Assembly: GCA_033105485.1 (NCBI GenBank)
Contig: CP136956.1
Location: 1,364,001 to 1,428,000, forward strand
DNA from: LVI-A0039 sp033105485
Lineage (GTDB): Bacteria; Bacillota_I; Bacilli_A; UBA3375
Direction of reading: 5' to 3'
Length of the DNA: 64,000 nucleotides
Position numbers and translations under genes: made by a program. Below are positions 16,009 through 24,298 of this stretch, piece by piece. How positions within the stretch are numbered: position 1 is the first letter of the stretch; every line of letters begins with the position of its first letter. The notes under the pieces were generated by a model. The model was not told the DNA's origin and did no database searches. It was given only the letters and a program-made list of their open reading frames with translations.

Positions 16009-17103
16009 TTATTTAAATTTCCCTTGTTCATACATTCGTTTCCAATTGTGACGATCACTAGAACGTAATCCTTTGTAATCAGAAAGTTTATATATAGTTG
16101 AACAAATTTCATCTTTATTTACAATTATAATCGATTCCTTAGGTAAGAGTTTTGATTCTAATATTGTTGATTTATAAGAGGTGAAAATCAATTGTCGTTT
16201 GTATTCGTGTCCATATAACTCCAAAATTTGCTTAAGTAATTGATCATCAATATATGAACTCAAGTTATCGATAAGACGGGGTTGGAAATATAATTGCTTC
16301 GTAGACGCTAAAAGCTCAATGCAAAGTTTAAAGCATTTTCTAAAACCATGGGATTGTTGATTGAAGGTGCACTTATAGTTATCGTAACTAAAAGATACAT
16401 TCAAATCAAGTGAATGATTTATTTTAGGATTTGATAGCTCAGTTGGACTTCCTTGTACTTTTTGATAATCTAACTCACAGTCAAAAATACTAATTGTTTT
16501 TAAGCTAGGATCAATAATTTGCATCATCTCAGTAATTCTTTCGATTGAAGTAGATGTAGAAAATAGAGACTTAAGGTCGAGATAGTCTTGCTTTGACCCA
16601 GCGTCTTTTAATGCTTTCAACTCTTCGATTCGATTTCCATCATCTAAAGAATCTACATAAGGAAAGACCCCGTTTTTTTTGTATTCGAAAGTTCTAAGCG
16701 TTGCAATTTGAGCTTCACTAAAAAAATCAGAATATAAATCATCATTATTATCCCATTTGAAGATATAACGCTTTGAATTTATAGCTTTAAAAGATTGTTT
16801 ACTAAAACAGTTTTGTGTTAAATCAATTTCGCCCTCAAAACAATAACAAACATTATCAAAGGTAAAATCGATTGCCATCGTAATGATATTGCTATTTGAA
16901 TCACGATTAACTATCTTATGTAAGTTATCATAACTCGGAACGTCCCAAAATATATGGGTAATAATTTCGATAATATGAAGTAGATTAGTTTTTCCAGAGC
17001 AGGCATGCCCATGGATACTATAAATATTACTAGTGCTATTGAATTTTATTTCAACCGGATGATTATAACTATATATATTTGAAAAACTTATTTTATGAAT
17101 CAT
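16009..17103 (-). CDS. AAA_15/AAA_21-type ATPase (COG1106, Abi/RloA-like), degenerate catalytic motifs
   Basis: 364-residue SMC-like P-loop protein. Walker A GHACSGKT (residues 32-39) after an N-terminal ISFSNIYSYNHPVEIKF strand pair. The C-terminal STIYKLSDYKGLRSSDR...YEQGKFK matches the tail typical of COG1106 proteins (AbiL, RloA, overcoming-lysogenisation-like ATPases). Odd: the family Walker B is normally IDE.xxSLHP but here reads LIDNLSSYIDD (Asp279, Asn280); the switch position of FTTHN reads FTSYK (Tyr310 instead of His); the signature is SHG rather than S-[DE]-G. No RloB/TOPRIM partner is adjacent. A role in phage defence is inferred from family only; it could also be a decaying gene. 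Confidence 0.72.
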   Translation of the reverse strand: MIHKISFSNIYSYNHPVEIKFNSTSNIYSIHGHACSGKTNLLHIIEIITHIFWDVPSYDNLHKIVNRDSNSNIITMAIDFTFDNVCYCFEGEIDLTQNCFSKQSFKAINSKRYIFKWDNNDDLYSDFFSEAQIATLRTFEYKKNGVFPYVDSLDDGNRIEELKALKDAGSKQDYLDLKSLFSTSTSIERITEMMQIIDPSLKTISIFDCELDYQKVQGSPTELSNPKINHSLDLNVSFSYDNYKCTFNQQSHGFRKCFKLCIELLASTKQLYFQPRLIDNLSSYIDDQLLKQILELYGHEYKRQLIFTSYKSTILESKLLPKESIIIVNKDEICSTIYKLSDYKGLRSSDRHNWKRMYEQGKFK

Positions 17104-17132
17104 AATGATCTCCTTTTATAATATATAATATG

Positions 17133-17166
17133 GTAACATAATTTGGGATAAGATATCCTGAATGTT
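17133..17166 (+). repeat. Palindromic element copy 1 flanking the DUF5692-like gene
   Basis: GTAACA, a short spacer, then GGGATAAGATATCC and AATGTT. Shares GTAACA...GGGATAA..TATCC...AATGTT with a second copy at 18292-18324 in the same orientation. It contains the inverted repeat GGATA/TATCC. It could be an operator, a small repeat family or mobile-element end. Confidence 0.55.
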
Positions 17167-17293
17167 AAGTTTATGTAAATTTACGTTTTTGTAAAGTTTA
17201 AAAAAACGCTTTGTACTGTTGGAAATGTTAGTTAAAATTAATAGGTAGAACTATTAACTTAAGAGAATGTTGATAGTGTAATTAGGGGGAAAT

Positions 17294-18220
17294 ATGCACT
17301 TTTTTTATGAATCGATTTCAATTCAAGCATGGATCGCATTTATTTTACTTTTTGTAGTAATGTTATTATTAAATGAATTTAGTAGACGTAGCTTATGGGC
17401 AGGTATTTTAATGTTCATTATCTTACCGCTATTTTTATCATTTGTTGTATGGCCAAAAACATCAGCAGGTACAAATGTAGATAACTGGTTCCAACATGCA
17501 AAAATTATCTCTGTTAACTTAGGGGCATGGATATTCTTAGCATTACGTTATTCTAAACGTGTTCAATCTTGGAACTGGTATAAAGTTTTACCAATGTTAA
17601 TCTTAGTTATTAATATCTTAGAAGCAGTAGAACGTGAATTTGAAATTAGTCACATGACAACGACTACGGTTGTTGATGGTATGACTTATTTAGGTGGTAC
17701 TTGGAATGTTGTTAATGCTTGGGCCGGTATCTTAAATATCTTAATTCTTTGTGGTTGGTTTGGTATTTATGTAAGTAAAGACAAAAATCGAACTATGATT
17801 TGGCCAGATATGTTATGGTTCTGGATTATAGCATACGACCTATGGAACTTTACATATGCATATAATGCATTAGGTGATCGTTCATTTTATGTATTCCCGG
17901 TATTATTCTCGGCTACACTTGCTGCGCACTTTATCAGAAAAGGTGCATGGTTACAACACCGTACTCATACTTTAGCTTTTAACCAATTAATCATGTTTAC
18001 TTGGCCTGCGCTATTTGTTTCTTCAAGTATTGCTGTTCACTCAAGTTGGAACCCAGCAGCAATGTGGTTATTATCAATAATTTCATTCGTGTTTAACTTA
18101 GGGGTGTTCATTTACCAAGTTAAAACAATTATTGCGAAGAAGAAAAACCCATTTAAAGATGAATTATATACAGATCATAAAGACTACATAGAATTAAAAG
18201 AAATGGAAGAACAATTCTAA
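17294..18220 (+). CDS. Multi-pass membrane protein, DUF5692-like
   Basis: 308-residue integral membrane protein with about eight hydrophobic segments and many tryptophans (WFQHAKIISVNLGAWIF, WPDMLWFWIIAYDLWNF). It ends in a charged cytoplasmic tail (KDELYTDHKDYIELKEMEEQF). I recognise it as resembling the DUF5692 family of unknown function; no transport or enzyme motif is evident. The start ATG follows AGGGGGAA. It is transcribed alone, divergent from the AAA ATPase gene and flanked on both sides by copies of a 33-bp palindromic element. Confidence 0.65.
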   Translation: MHFFYESISIQAWIAFILLFVVMLLLNEFSRRSLWAGILMFIILPLFLSFVVWPKTSAGTNVDNWFQHAKIISVNLGAWIFLALRYSKRVQSWNWYKVLPMLILVINILEAVEREFEISHMTTTTVVDGMTYLGGTWNVVNAWAGILNILILCGWFGIYVSKDKNRTMIWPDMLWFWIIAYDLWNFTYAYNALGDRSFYVFPVLFSATLAAHFIRKGAWLQHRTHTLAFNQLIMFTWPALFVSSSIAVHSSWNPAAMWLLSIISFVFNLGVFIYQVKTIIAKKKNPFKDELYTDHKDYIELKEMEEQF

Positions 18221-18291
18221 AATGTGCCAGTTTTAGTAGCAGAACTAGTTTCAAACTAGAAAAAATTTAATAAATTTACAAATTAATCAGT

Positions 18292-18324
18292 GTAACAAAA
18301 CGGGATAATGTATCCCTAAATGTT
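18292..18324 (+). repeat. Palindromic element copy 2 flanking the DUF5692-like gene
   Basis: GTAACA, short spacer, GGGATAATGTATCCC and AAATGTT. It closely matches the copy at 17133-17166 but has a longer perfect inverted repeat (GGGATA/TATCCC). Confidence 0.55.
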
Positions 18325-18391
18325 GTATCGGTTATCTCTGAGTAAATAATCAAAAGATTAATTAAAAGTTTCGATATAATCAAAGAAAAAT

Positions 18392-18418
18392 AAGCAACCA
18401 TATGGTTGCTTGTTTTTT
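18392..18418 (+). terminator. Terminator overlapping the tadA promoter
   Basis: Perfect 8-bp stem AAGCAACC/GGTTGCTT, loop ATAT, then TGTTTTTT. It ends two bases before the tadA -10 box. Confidence 0.8.
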
Positions 18419-18426
18419 GTTATAAT
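18418..18426 (+). promoter_or_regulatory. Extended -10 promoter giving a probably leaderless tadA mRNA
   Basis: TGTTATAAT immediately after the terminator T-tract. Transcription would start about 7 bases after the -10, at or next to the tadA ATG at 18433. No recognisable -35 is present. Confidence 0.6.
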
Positions 18427-18432
18427 ATACTC

Positions 18433-18870
18433 ATGGAAAACTATATGAGATTAGCACTTGAGAGTGCAAGACTGGCATTTGATATAAACGAAGTACCAAT
18501 TGGTGCAATTGTCGTATTAAATGGTGAGGTAATCGGACATGGGTACAATACTCGTGAACGTGATAATGATATAACTGCTCATGCTGAGATAGCGGCAATA
18601 AAAGCAGCAGCGGAGCATTTGGGAACTTGGAAACTTGATGATTGTGAGTTATATGTAACGGTTAAACCGTGTTTAATGTGTTACAGTGCAATTGTTCAAA
18701 GTAGAATTAAGACTGTATATTTTGGAGCAGATCAATATAGCTTTAAAAAGAAAGCTTTTGATACGCTTATAAATGAATCTGATATTGCGATGATTGGTCC
18801 AATTTTAGAACAAGAATGCAGTGGTCTTATGAAAGAATTTTTTGGGAGGATGCGTAATGCAACTAAATAA
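18433..18870 (+). CDS. tadA: tRNA-specific adenosine deaminase
   Basis: Zinc deaminase converting the wobble adenosine of tRNA-Arg(ACG) to inosine; a tRNA-Arg(ACG) gene, its substrate, is in this window at 49206. At 145 residues it is standard length. Zinc and catalytic motifs: HAEIAAI and KPCLMCYSAI. The start is ATG 18433 (MENYMRLALESARLAFD); an in-frame upstream TTG would read through the terminator hairpin and is rejected. No Shine-Dalgarno sequence precedes the ATG and the -10 box ends only 6 bases before it, so the message is probably leaderless. An internal ATG at 18445 is the alternative start. It overlaps the next gene by 14 bases. Confidence 0.92.
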   Translation: MENYMRLALESARLAFDINEVPIGAIVVLNGEVIGHGYNTRERDNDITAHAEIAAIKAAAEHLGTWKLDDCELYVTVKPCLMCYSAIVQSRIKTVYFGADQYSFKKKAFDTLINESDIAMIGPILEQECSGLMKEFFGRMRNATK

Positions 18871-19138
18871 AGCAAATATCGAACAATTAGAAGATGGACT
18901 ATATTTATTTACAACACCTAACTGTCCAACATGTGAAAAACTAAAAGGGTTATTAGCAGAAGTTAATGAGCCAGTAGTTATTACTGATCTCGATGCATAT
19001 GAGCACCAAGATATAGCTATGAAATTAAGTTTAATGGGAACTCCGTGTATGATTGATTATCGTGACGATAAAGAATATGATCGTATGTATGGGGCTCCAA
19101 ATGTTAATCGTATAAAAGCATTTTTGAAAGGAGAATAA
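18857..19138 (+). CDS. Thioredoxin/glutaredoxin-like protein with CPTC motif
   Basis: 93-residue thioredoxin-fold protein: DGLYLFTTPNCPTCEKL carries the CxxC redox pair, and LMGTPCMIDY supplies the cis-proline region. The start is ATG 18857 because GGGAGG (18844-18849) precedes it with good spacing. It lies between tadA (14-base overlap) and mnmG (TAATG overlap), so it is part of a tRNA-modification operon; whether it supports that chemistry is unknown. Confidence 0.8.
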   Translation: MQLNKANIEQLEDGLYLFTTPNCPTCEKLKGLLAEVNEPVVITDLDAYEHQDIAMKLSLMGTPCMIDYRDDKEYDRMYGAPNVNRIKAFLKGE

Positions 19139-21012
19139 TGAAAACTAACTATGGAATAATAGTAATCGGTGGAGGGCATGCTGGTAGTGAAGCAGCTCTT
19201 GCTAGTAGTCGTATGGGTGTTCCAACGGCATTAATTACAAGTCGTATTGATAAAATTGCAATGACTCCATGTAACCCGTCAATCGGTGGACCGGCAAAAG
19301 GAATTGTAGTTCGTGAAATTGACGCCCTTGGTGGTGAAATGGGTCGTAATTCTGATAAGAGTAACTTACAGATGAAAATCTTAAACCGTTCTAAAGGACC
19401 TGCAGTACACAGTATGCGTGCTCAAGTTGATAAGGAATTATATCCACAAAACATGCAGCAAACACTTTTAGAGCAAGATAACTTAGATGTAGTCGAAGAA
19501 ATGGTAGATAGTTTATTATTCTCAGATGACTATAAAAAAGTATTAGGAGTAAAGTTAAAAGATGGAACTGATATTACAGCTGATAAAGTTGTAATTACAA
19601 CTGGTACTTACATGGATTCATTTATTATTAATGGTTCAAATAAAGTGTCTAGTGGACCAGAACAAACACCAACAACTAAAACCTTATCTGATAGTTTAAT
19701 CGCTGCTGGAATTGACTTATTTAAGCTTAAAACTGGTACACCAGCAAGAGTTGATAAAAACACAATTGATTATACAAAAAGTGAAGTTACAAGTGGAGAT
19801 GATATGCCGCTTGCATTTGGATTTTATAATCCGTTATTAAACGACCCTCAAAATCAGCTTGATTGTCACTTAATTTATACTACACCAGAAACTCATAAAA
19901 TTATCCAAGATAACTTACATGTATCTGGAATGTTTAGTGGTGTGATTGAAGGGGTAGGTCCTCGTTACTGTCCAAGTATTGAAGATAAAATTACTCGTTT
20001 TGCTGACAAAGATCGTCACCAATTATTCTTAGAACCAGAAACTCGTGATGGAAATAGTATTTATGTTCAAGGGTTCTCAACTTCAATGCCTTATGATGTT
20101 CAAGATAAAATGATTGCATCATTACCAGGTTTAGAAAATGCAACAATCTTACAATATGGATATGCAATTGAATACGATGCTGTTCGTCCAGAACAATTAC
20201 GTACAACGCTTGAGTTTAAAGATGTTGAAAACTTATATAGTGCTGGTCAAATTAATGGTACAAGTGGATATGAAGAAGCCGCTGGTCAAGGACTTGTAGC
20301 CGGTATTAATGCAGCTTTAAGTTACCAAGGTAAAGAGCCAATGATTTTAACGCGTGCAAACAGTTATATTGGACTAATGATTGATGACTTAATTACAAAA
20401 GGAACTGATGAACCTTACCGTTTATTAACATCAAGAAGTGAATATCGTTTATTACTTCGTAATGATAACGCAGATAGTAGACTTACAGAAATTGGTCACG
20501 AAATTGGTTTAGTAACCGAAGATCACTATGCAAGTTTTAAAACTAAAACTGAGCAAGTTAGTCACTTATTAGAAGAGTTCAAAGAACTTAAAATCTCACA
20601 AAATATGTTAACTGATGAGGTTGCTAGTCGCATTGGAACGGAAAGTATTTCTCGTGGATTTAAAGTGTATGAATTACTTAAACGACCAACATTTAATTAC
20701 ATGCACTTAAAACAGCTAGTTGACTTATCAGCATATAGTGATGAAGTATTATATCAAGTTGAAATTGAAATTAAATATGAAGGATATATTGCAAAAGTAC
20801 ACCGTCAAGTTGAGCGTTCAAGTAAATTAGATCGTGTACGCATTCCGGAAGCAATTGATTTCAGTCAAGTTTCAAACTTAGCATTAGAAGCACGAGAGAA
20901 GTTAAATAAAGTAAGACCGGAAACTATTGGTCAAGCAAGCCGTATCTCAGGAATTAATCCAGCAGATATTAGTGTATTACAAATATATATAGAAAATTAC
21001 AAAAGGAGCTAG
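19138..21012 (+). CDS. mnmG: tRNA uridine-34 5-carboxymethylaminomethyl modification enzyme
   Basis: FAD protein that, with the GTPase MnmE, installs the cmnm5 group on wobble uridine of several tRNAs. At 624 residues it has the full MnmG length. FAD fold VIGGGHAGSEAALASSRMG at the N-terminus, the MnmG signature around CNPSIGGPAKG, the second signature GQINGTSGYEEAAGQGL, and the C-terminal GidA-associated domain ending GINPADISVLQIYIE. GGAG lies before the ATG, which overlaps the preceding stop. MnmE is not in the window. Confidence 0.96.
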   Translation: MKTNYGIIVIGGGHAGSEAALASSRMGVPTALITSRIDKIAMTPCNPSIGGPAKGIVVREIDALGGEMGRNSDKSNLQMKILNRSKGPAVHSMRAQVDKELYPQNMQQTLLEQDNLDVVEEMVDSLLFSDDYKKVLGVKLKDGTDITADKVVITTGTYMDSFIINGSNKVSSGPEQTPTTKTLSDSLIAAGIDLFKLKTGTPARVDKNTIDYTKSEVTSGDDMPLAFGFYNPLLNDPQNQLDCHLIYTTPETHKIIQDNLHVSGMFSGVIEGVGPRYCPSIEDKITRFADKDRHQLFLEPETRDGNSIYVQGFSTSMPYDVQDKMIASLPGLENATILQYGYAIEYDAVRPEQLRTTLEFKDVENLYSAGQINGTSGYEEAAGQGLVAGINAALSYQGKEPMILTRANSYIGLMIDDLITKGTDEPYRLLTSRSEYRLLLRNDNADSRLTEIGHEIGLVTEDHYASFKTKTEQVSHLLEEFKELKISQNMLTDEVASRIGTESISRGFKVYELLKRPTFNYMHLKQLVDLSAYSDEVLYQVEIEIKYEGYIAKVHRQVERSSKLDRVRIPEAIDFSQVSNLALEAREKLNKVRPETIGQASRISGINPADISVLQIYIENYKRS

Positions 21013-21013
21013 A

Positions 21014-21604
21014 ATGGCAAAGACAACAATTTATTTCACTTATGGATCAATGAATTCTGGAAAATCATTAGAATTAATCAAGGTAGCATACAATTACAAT
21101 GAAAATGGGATTGATTGTTTAGTTTTAAAGCCACAACTTGATACGCGAGTACCAGGTAAAGTTTCTTCTAGAACAAACTTACAAGTAGATGCAATTGAAA
21201 TCAATGAAAGTAATATGGAAGAAACCTTAGCGCAAGTAACAGCAAATCATGCAGATATTATTTTAGTAGATGAAGCAAACTTCTTAACAGCAGCTGTTGT
21301 TGATGGAATTATAGATTACTGTTATCAAAATGATGTTCATACTTTAATGTTCTTTGGACTTAAAGTTGATTTCCGCGGTAATTTATTTGAAGGTTCAAAA
21401 CGTATTATTGAATGTGCAGATAAGATTGAGGAAGCAACTTCAATTTGCTGGTGTGGGAAGAAAGCACGCCAAAATGCACGTGTTGTAAATGGTGAGATTG
21501 TTAAAGATGGGCCAACTATCTTAGTCGATGATGAAAATACAACAGTTGATTATATTCCTTTATGTAACTATCACTACCACATGGAGATGTTAAATGAAAA
21601 ATAA
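21014..21604 (+). CDS. tdk: Thymidine kinase (type II)
   Basis: Phosphorylates thymidine to dTMP for DNA precursor salvage. 196 residues; P-loop YGSMNSGKSLELI, Walker B-like IILVDEANFL, lasso/zinc site with CWCGKKARQNAR and the late CNYHYHM. The start follows AAAGGAGC with proper spacing. It lies 1 base after mnmG and overlaps the next gene by 11 bases. Confidence 0.95.
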   Translation: MAKTTIYFTYGSMNSGKSLELIKVAYNYNENGIDCLVLKPQLDTRVPGKVSSRTNLQVDAIEINESNMEETLAQVTANHADIILVDEANFLTAAVVDGIIDYCYQNDVHTLMFFGLKVDFRGNLFEGSKRIIECADKIEEATSICWCGKKARQNARVVNGEIVKDGPTILVDDENTTVDYIPLCNYHYHMEMLNEK

Positions 21605-22562
21605 AATGATAAAAAGTATCTTTCTTTGGGTGTTATTACTAGTTCCGACGCTAAGTGCAAGTGAACTTGAAACACCTAGTTGGATTGATATCGAATATTC
21701 AAACTTAGAAGATGAATATGTTTCTGAGTATCAACAAGTAACGGTTACTGTTACTGAAAAGAGTATGTGGTGGAAAAATGATGTTCATAATGTTTCGATA
21801 AGTTATGATCCAAATCAATTGGAACTAGTAAATACAATGTATTTTGATGCTAAGTTAAATTCAAATGTAGAACAAAATCCAAACATTACGACTACCGATG
21901 ATAATTTTAAAATAAGTTACCAGTTCTATTTACAACCAGATGTAGATGTAACATCAGTACCGTTAACAATAACAAAGATGACTAATGATGAGACGGTTAG
22001 TGAAGTTGTTAATATTAATGCATACAGTGAGACGACACCACGTACAGTTCAAGTTGGAGCGATTAGTTTAAACTATGATGTATCGCAGTACACAAATGAT
22101 GGTGAAGACATCACTTATAATATTCACTTCGAAGTTGTTAATAATCCGAAAAAAGAAAATATGACATTAACTTTAAAAGAAAATAATATGAGTGTTGAAA
22201 GTGTTGATGATTATACGGCTAAACTTCGTTTTGATAGCGGTACAGCAGTAGCAATCGATAAGAATAACTTCTTATTAACAATGAATAAAGGTGATACATT
22301 CGATTTAAATATTGTTGCTAATATTGCCGGATTATCTGCAAAGAATGATCGTTTTGAATTCTTATTATACTTACAAGATGAAGATGAGAACTTTATTAGA
22401 CTTGAACCAACATACTTTCAAAATGAATTGTTGTTACCAGGTAGCAACCAACGAGTTGATCGTTATATTATTATCAAAATTGCAATTACAATCTTTTTTG
22501 CTATCCTATCTTTAATTGGATTTATTGCATGGCGATTGTCTAAAAGAAAATCCAAAGAATAA
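21594..22562 (+). CDS. Membrane-anchored extracellular protein, unknown family
   Basis: 322 residues with an N-terminal signal peptide (MIKSIFLWVLLLVPTLSAS), an extracellular beta-rich region of about 240 residues resembling two immunoglobulin-like modules (QQVTVTVTEKSMWW; YNIHFEVVNNPKKENMTLTL), and a C-terminal membrane segment (IIKIAITIFFAILSLIGFIAW) with a basic stop-transfer tail (RLSKRKSKE). This is a type I membrane topology. No family recognised. It overlaps tdk by 11 bases and is the last gene of the tadA-mnmG-tdk run; no terminator is visible before the rpsD promoter. Confidence 0.65.
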   Translation: MKNKMIKSIFLWVLLLVPTLSASELETPSWIDIEYSNLEDEYVSEYQQVTVTVTEKSMWWKNDVHNVSISYDPNQLELVNTMYFDAKLNSNVEQNPNITTTDDNFKISYQFYLQPDVDVTSVPLTITKMTNDETVSEVVNINAYSETTPRTVQVGAISLNYDVSQYTNDGEDITYNIHFEVVNNPKKENMTLTLKENNMSVESVDDYTAKLRFDSGTAVAIDKNNFLLTMNKGDTFDLNIVANIAGLSAKNDRFEFLLYLQDEDENFIRLEPTYFQNELLLPGSNQRVDRYIIIKIAITIFFAILSLIGFIAWRLSKRKSKE

Positions 22563-22591
22563 TTGCAAAATAAACTATATTATGCTATAAT
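22563..22591 (+). promoter_or_regulatory. Promoter of rpsD
   Basis: TTGCAA (22563-22568), a 17-base spacer and TATAAT (22586-22591) with extended TG. It abuts the stop of the preceding gene. Confidence 0.75.
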
Positions 22592-22597
22592 TATTTG

Positions 22598-22749
22598 GTA
22601 AGTTTAGCCGTTTGAAACTACATTAAGATTATTTGCAGCCATATATTGGAAGTTAGTAACTTGAGCTATAAAGTGAAAACCTTATGCCAAATCATCTTAA
22701 TTGTTAAACAAACACTTAACTTAAAATAAAACAAACTAAGGAGACAACA
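22598..22749 (+). promoter_or_regulatory. Long rpsD leader, probable S4 autoregulatory RNA
   Basis: About 150 bases of untranslated leader between the promoter and the rpsD start. Firmicute rpsD mRNAs are known to carry a leader to which S4 binds to repress its own translation. I infer that role from position and length; I did not confirm the pseudoknot by folding. Confidence 0.55.
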
Positions 22750-23349
22750 ATGTCAAGATACACAGGACCAAGTTGGAAATTATCAAGAAGATTAGGTTTT
22801 TCTTTAACTGAAACTGGTAAAGAATTATCAAACAGACCATACGCTCCAGGGCAACACGGTCAAAGAAGAAGAAAAATGAGTGAATACGGAACTCAATTAC
22901 AAGAGAAACAAAGAGTACGTCACATGTACGGTTTAACTGAAAAACAATTCAGAAGAACTTTCGACCGTGCTGGTAAAGTAAACGGAATCCACGGGAACAA
23001 CTTCATGATCTTATTAGAATCAAGATTAGATTCATTAGTATACCGTGCAGGATTCGCTGCAACTAGACGTCAAGCTCGTCAAATCGTAAACCACGGACAC
23101 GTTTTATTAAACGGTAAAAAAGCAAGTATTCCTTCAATTACTTGTAAACCAGGTGACGTAATTACTTTCAGAGAAAGAAGTGAAAACTTAACAATCGTTA
23201 ACGAAGCTTTAGAAAACGGAAATGGAACTGTTCCTTTCGTAACTGTAGACGCTAACAAAAAAGTTGCTACTTTCGAAAGATTACCTGAAATGTCAGAATT
23301 AAACCGTGAAATTAACCCACAATTAATCGTAGAATTCTACAACAGATAA
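22750..23349 (+). CDS. rpsD: 30S ribosomal protein S4
   Basis: Primary 16S rRNA-binding protein of the small subunit, 199 residues. Seen: N-terminal MSRYTGPSWKLSRRLG, the highly conserved RPYAPGQHGQRRR, and the S4 RNA-binding domain SRLDSLVYRAGFAATRRQARQIVNHGHVLLNGKK. GGAG lies before the ATG. Codon use is strongly biased (AGA, GTA, TTA), as expected for a highly expressed gene. It is monocistronic, with a terminator 6 bases after the stop. Confidence 0.98.
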   Translation: MSRYTGPSWKLSRRLGFSLTETGKELSNRPYAPGQHGQRRRKMSEYGTQLQEKQRVRHMYGLTEKQFRRTFDRAGKVNGIHGNNFMILLESRLDSLVYRAGFAATRRQARQIVNHGHVLLNGKKASIPSITCKPGDVITFRERSENLTIVNEALENGNGTVPFVTVDANKKVATFERLPEMSELNREINPQLIVEFYNR

Positions 23350-23355
23350 TCATTT

Positions 23356-23381
23356 AAAAGGAGCTTTATGCTCCTTTTTTT
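23356..23381 (+). terminator. Terminator of rpsD
   Basis: Perfect stem AAAAGGAGC/GCTCCTTTT with loop TTTAT and a T-tract. Confidence 0.9.
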
Positions 23382-23399
23382 ATATATTAGGGAGATATT

Positions 23400-24290
23400 A
23401 TGAAAACATGTATAGTTATAGATTCAACGTTTTACATGGCAAAAGAAGATTTTGAGAGATATTCTTTTAAAGAAATTCCATTAACTGTAAACTTCGATGA
23501 GGTTACTTATCGTGAGGTTAGAGATAATGGTCAACAGGCCAAAGAAGTTTTTAAGAAGGTTTTTGAACAAAAGAAATTACCAACTACATCACAACCTGCA
23601 GGTAGTGATACTGAGCGAGTTTATTTAGAGGCAATTGCTGAAGGTTATGATAAAATAATATCATTACATATATCAGCTGAATTATCTGGGACAGCTCAAG
23701 GTGTTCGAAACATTGCTGAAATGGTAATGGAAGACAACCCTAGTGTAACTATTGAGGTTTACGATTCAATGGCTGCGGCTCAGGCCAGTGGAATTATTGC
23801 AATTGAAATCGCACGTATTGTTGAGGAAGATGGAGATATTAGTAGTGAAGGAATTCAAGCTGTAATTGATTATTACAGAAAAAACTTAGAATGTTTCTTC
23901 TTTGTTGATAACTTAGATTTCTTATCATACGGCGGACGTATTCCAGCATCACTTGCATCAGTTGGAAATTTATTTGGTATTACTCCAGTTTTAACTTTAA
24001 ATGAAGCTGGTGGTATTGAAAAGGTACGTACGGAACGTACTGCTAAAAAGGGATTAGCTCGTGCATTAAGTATTTTGAAAGACGAACAATTTACGGCAGA
24101 TGACGAGATAATTTTAATTGGTGTCCATGTTGAAAATGAAGCAATGGCCAACAAAATTTTAAAAGAGGCTACTAAAGCAACTGATGCTAAAGTAGTTTAT
24201 ACTGGGGTTTCTAATTTCGGGATAGTAATTGGAAATCACTTAGGACCAAAAGCATTCGGTTTTGGTTGGATTAAAAAGTATCAACGCTAG
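23400..24290 (+). CDS. DegV family fatty-acid-binding protein (FakB-like), copy 1
   Basis: 296-residue DegV protein; such proteins (FakB) carry fatty acids to the kinase FakA for incorporation into phospholipids. Seen: N-terminal VIDSTFYMAK and PLTVNF, LPTTSQPAG (lipid head-group pocket), SLHISAELSGTAQGV, and YGGRIPASLASVGNLFGITP. It lies 8 bases upstream of a close paralogue. A GGGAG site precedes the ATG. The FakA kinase is not in the window. Confidence 0.9.
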   Translation: MKTCIVIDSTFYMAKEDFERYSFKEIPLTVNFDEVTYREVRDNGQQAKEVFKKVFEQKKLPTTSQPAGSDTERVYLEAIAEGYDKIISLHISAELSGTAQGVRNIAEMVMEDNPSVTIEVYDSMAAAQASGIIAIEIARIVEEDGDISSEGIQAVIDYYRKNLECFFFVDNLDFLSYGGRIPASLASVGNLFGITPVLTLNEAGGIEKVRTERTAKKGLARALSILKDEQFTADDEIILIGVHVENEAMANKILKEATKATDAKVVYTGVSNFGIVIGNHLGPKAFGFGWIKKYQR

Positions 24291-24298
24291 GAGCAGAA

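Noticed and set aside
15880..16112. Small frames on both strands across the VOC/AAA terminator
   Set aside because: They run through the bidirectional terminator hairpin, lack ribosome sites and overlap the two real genes.
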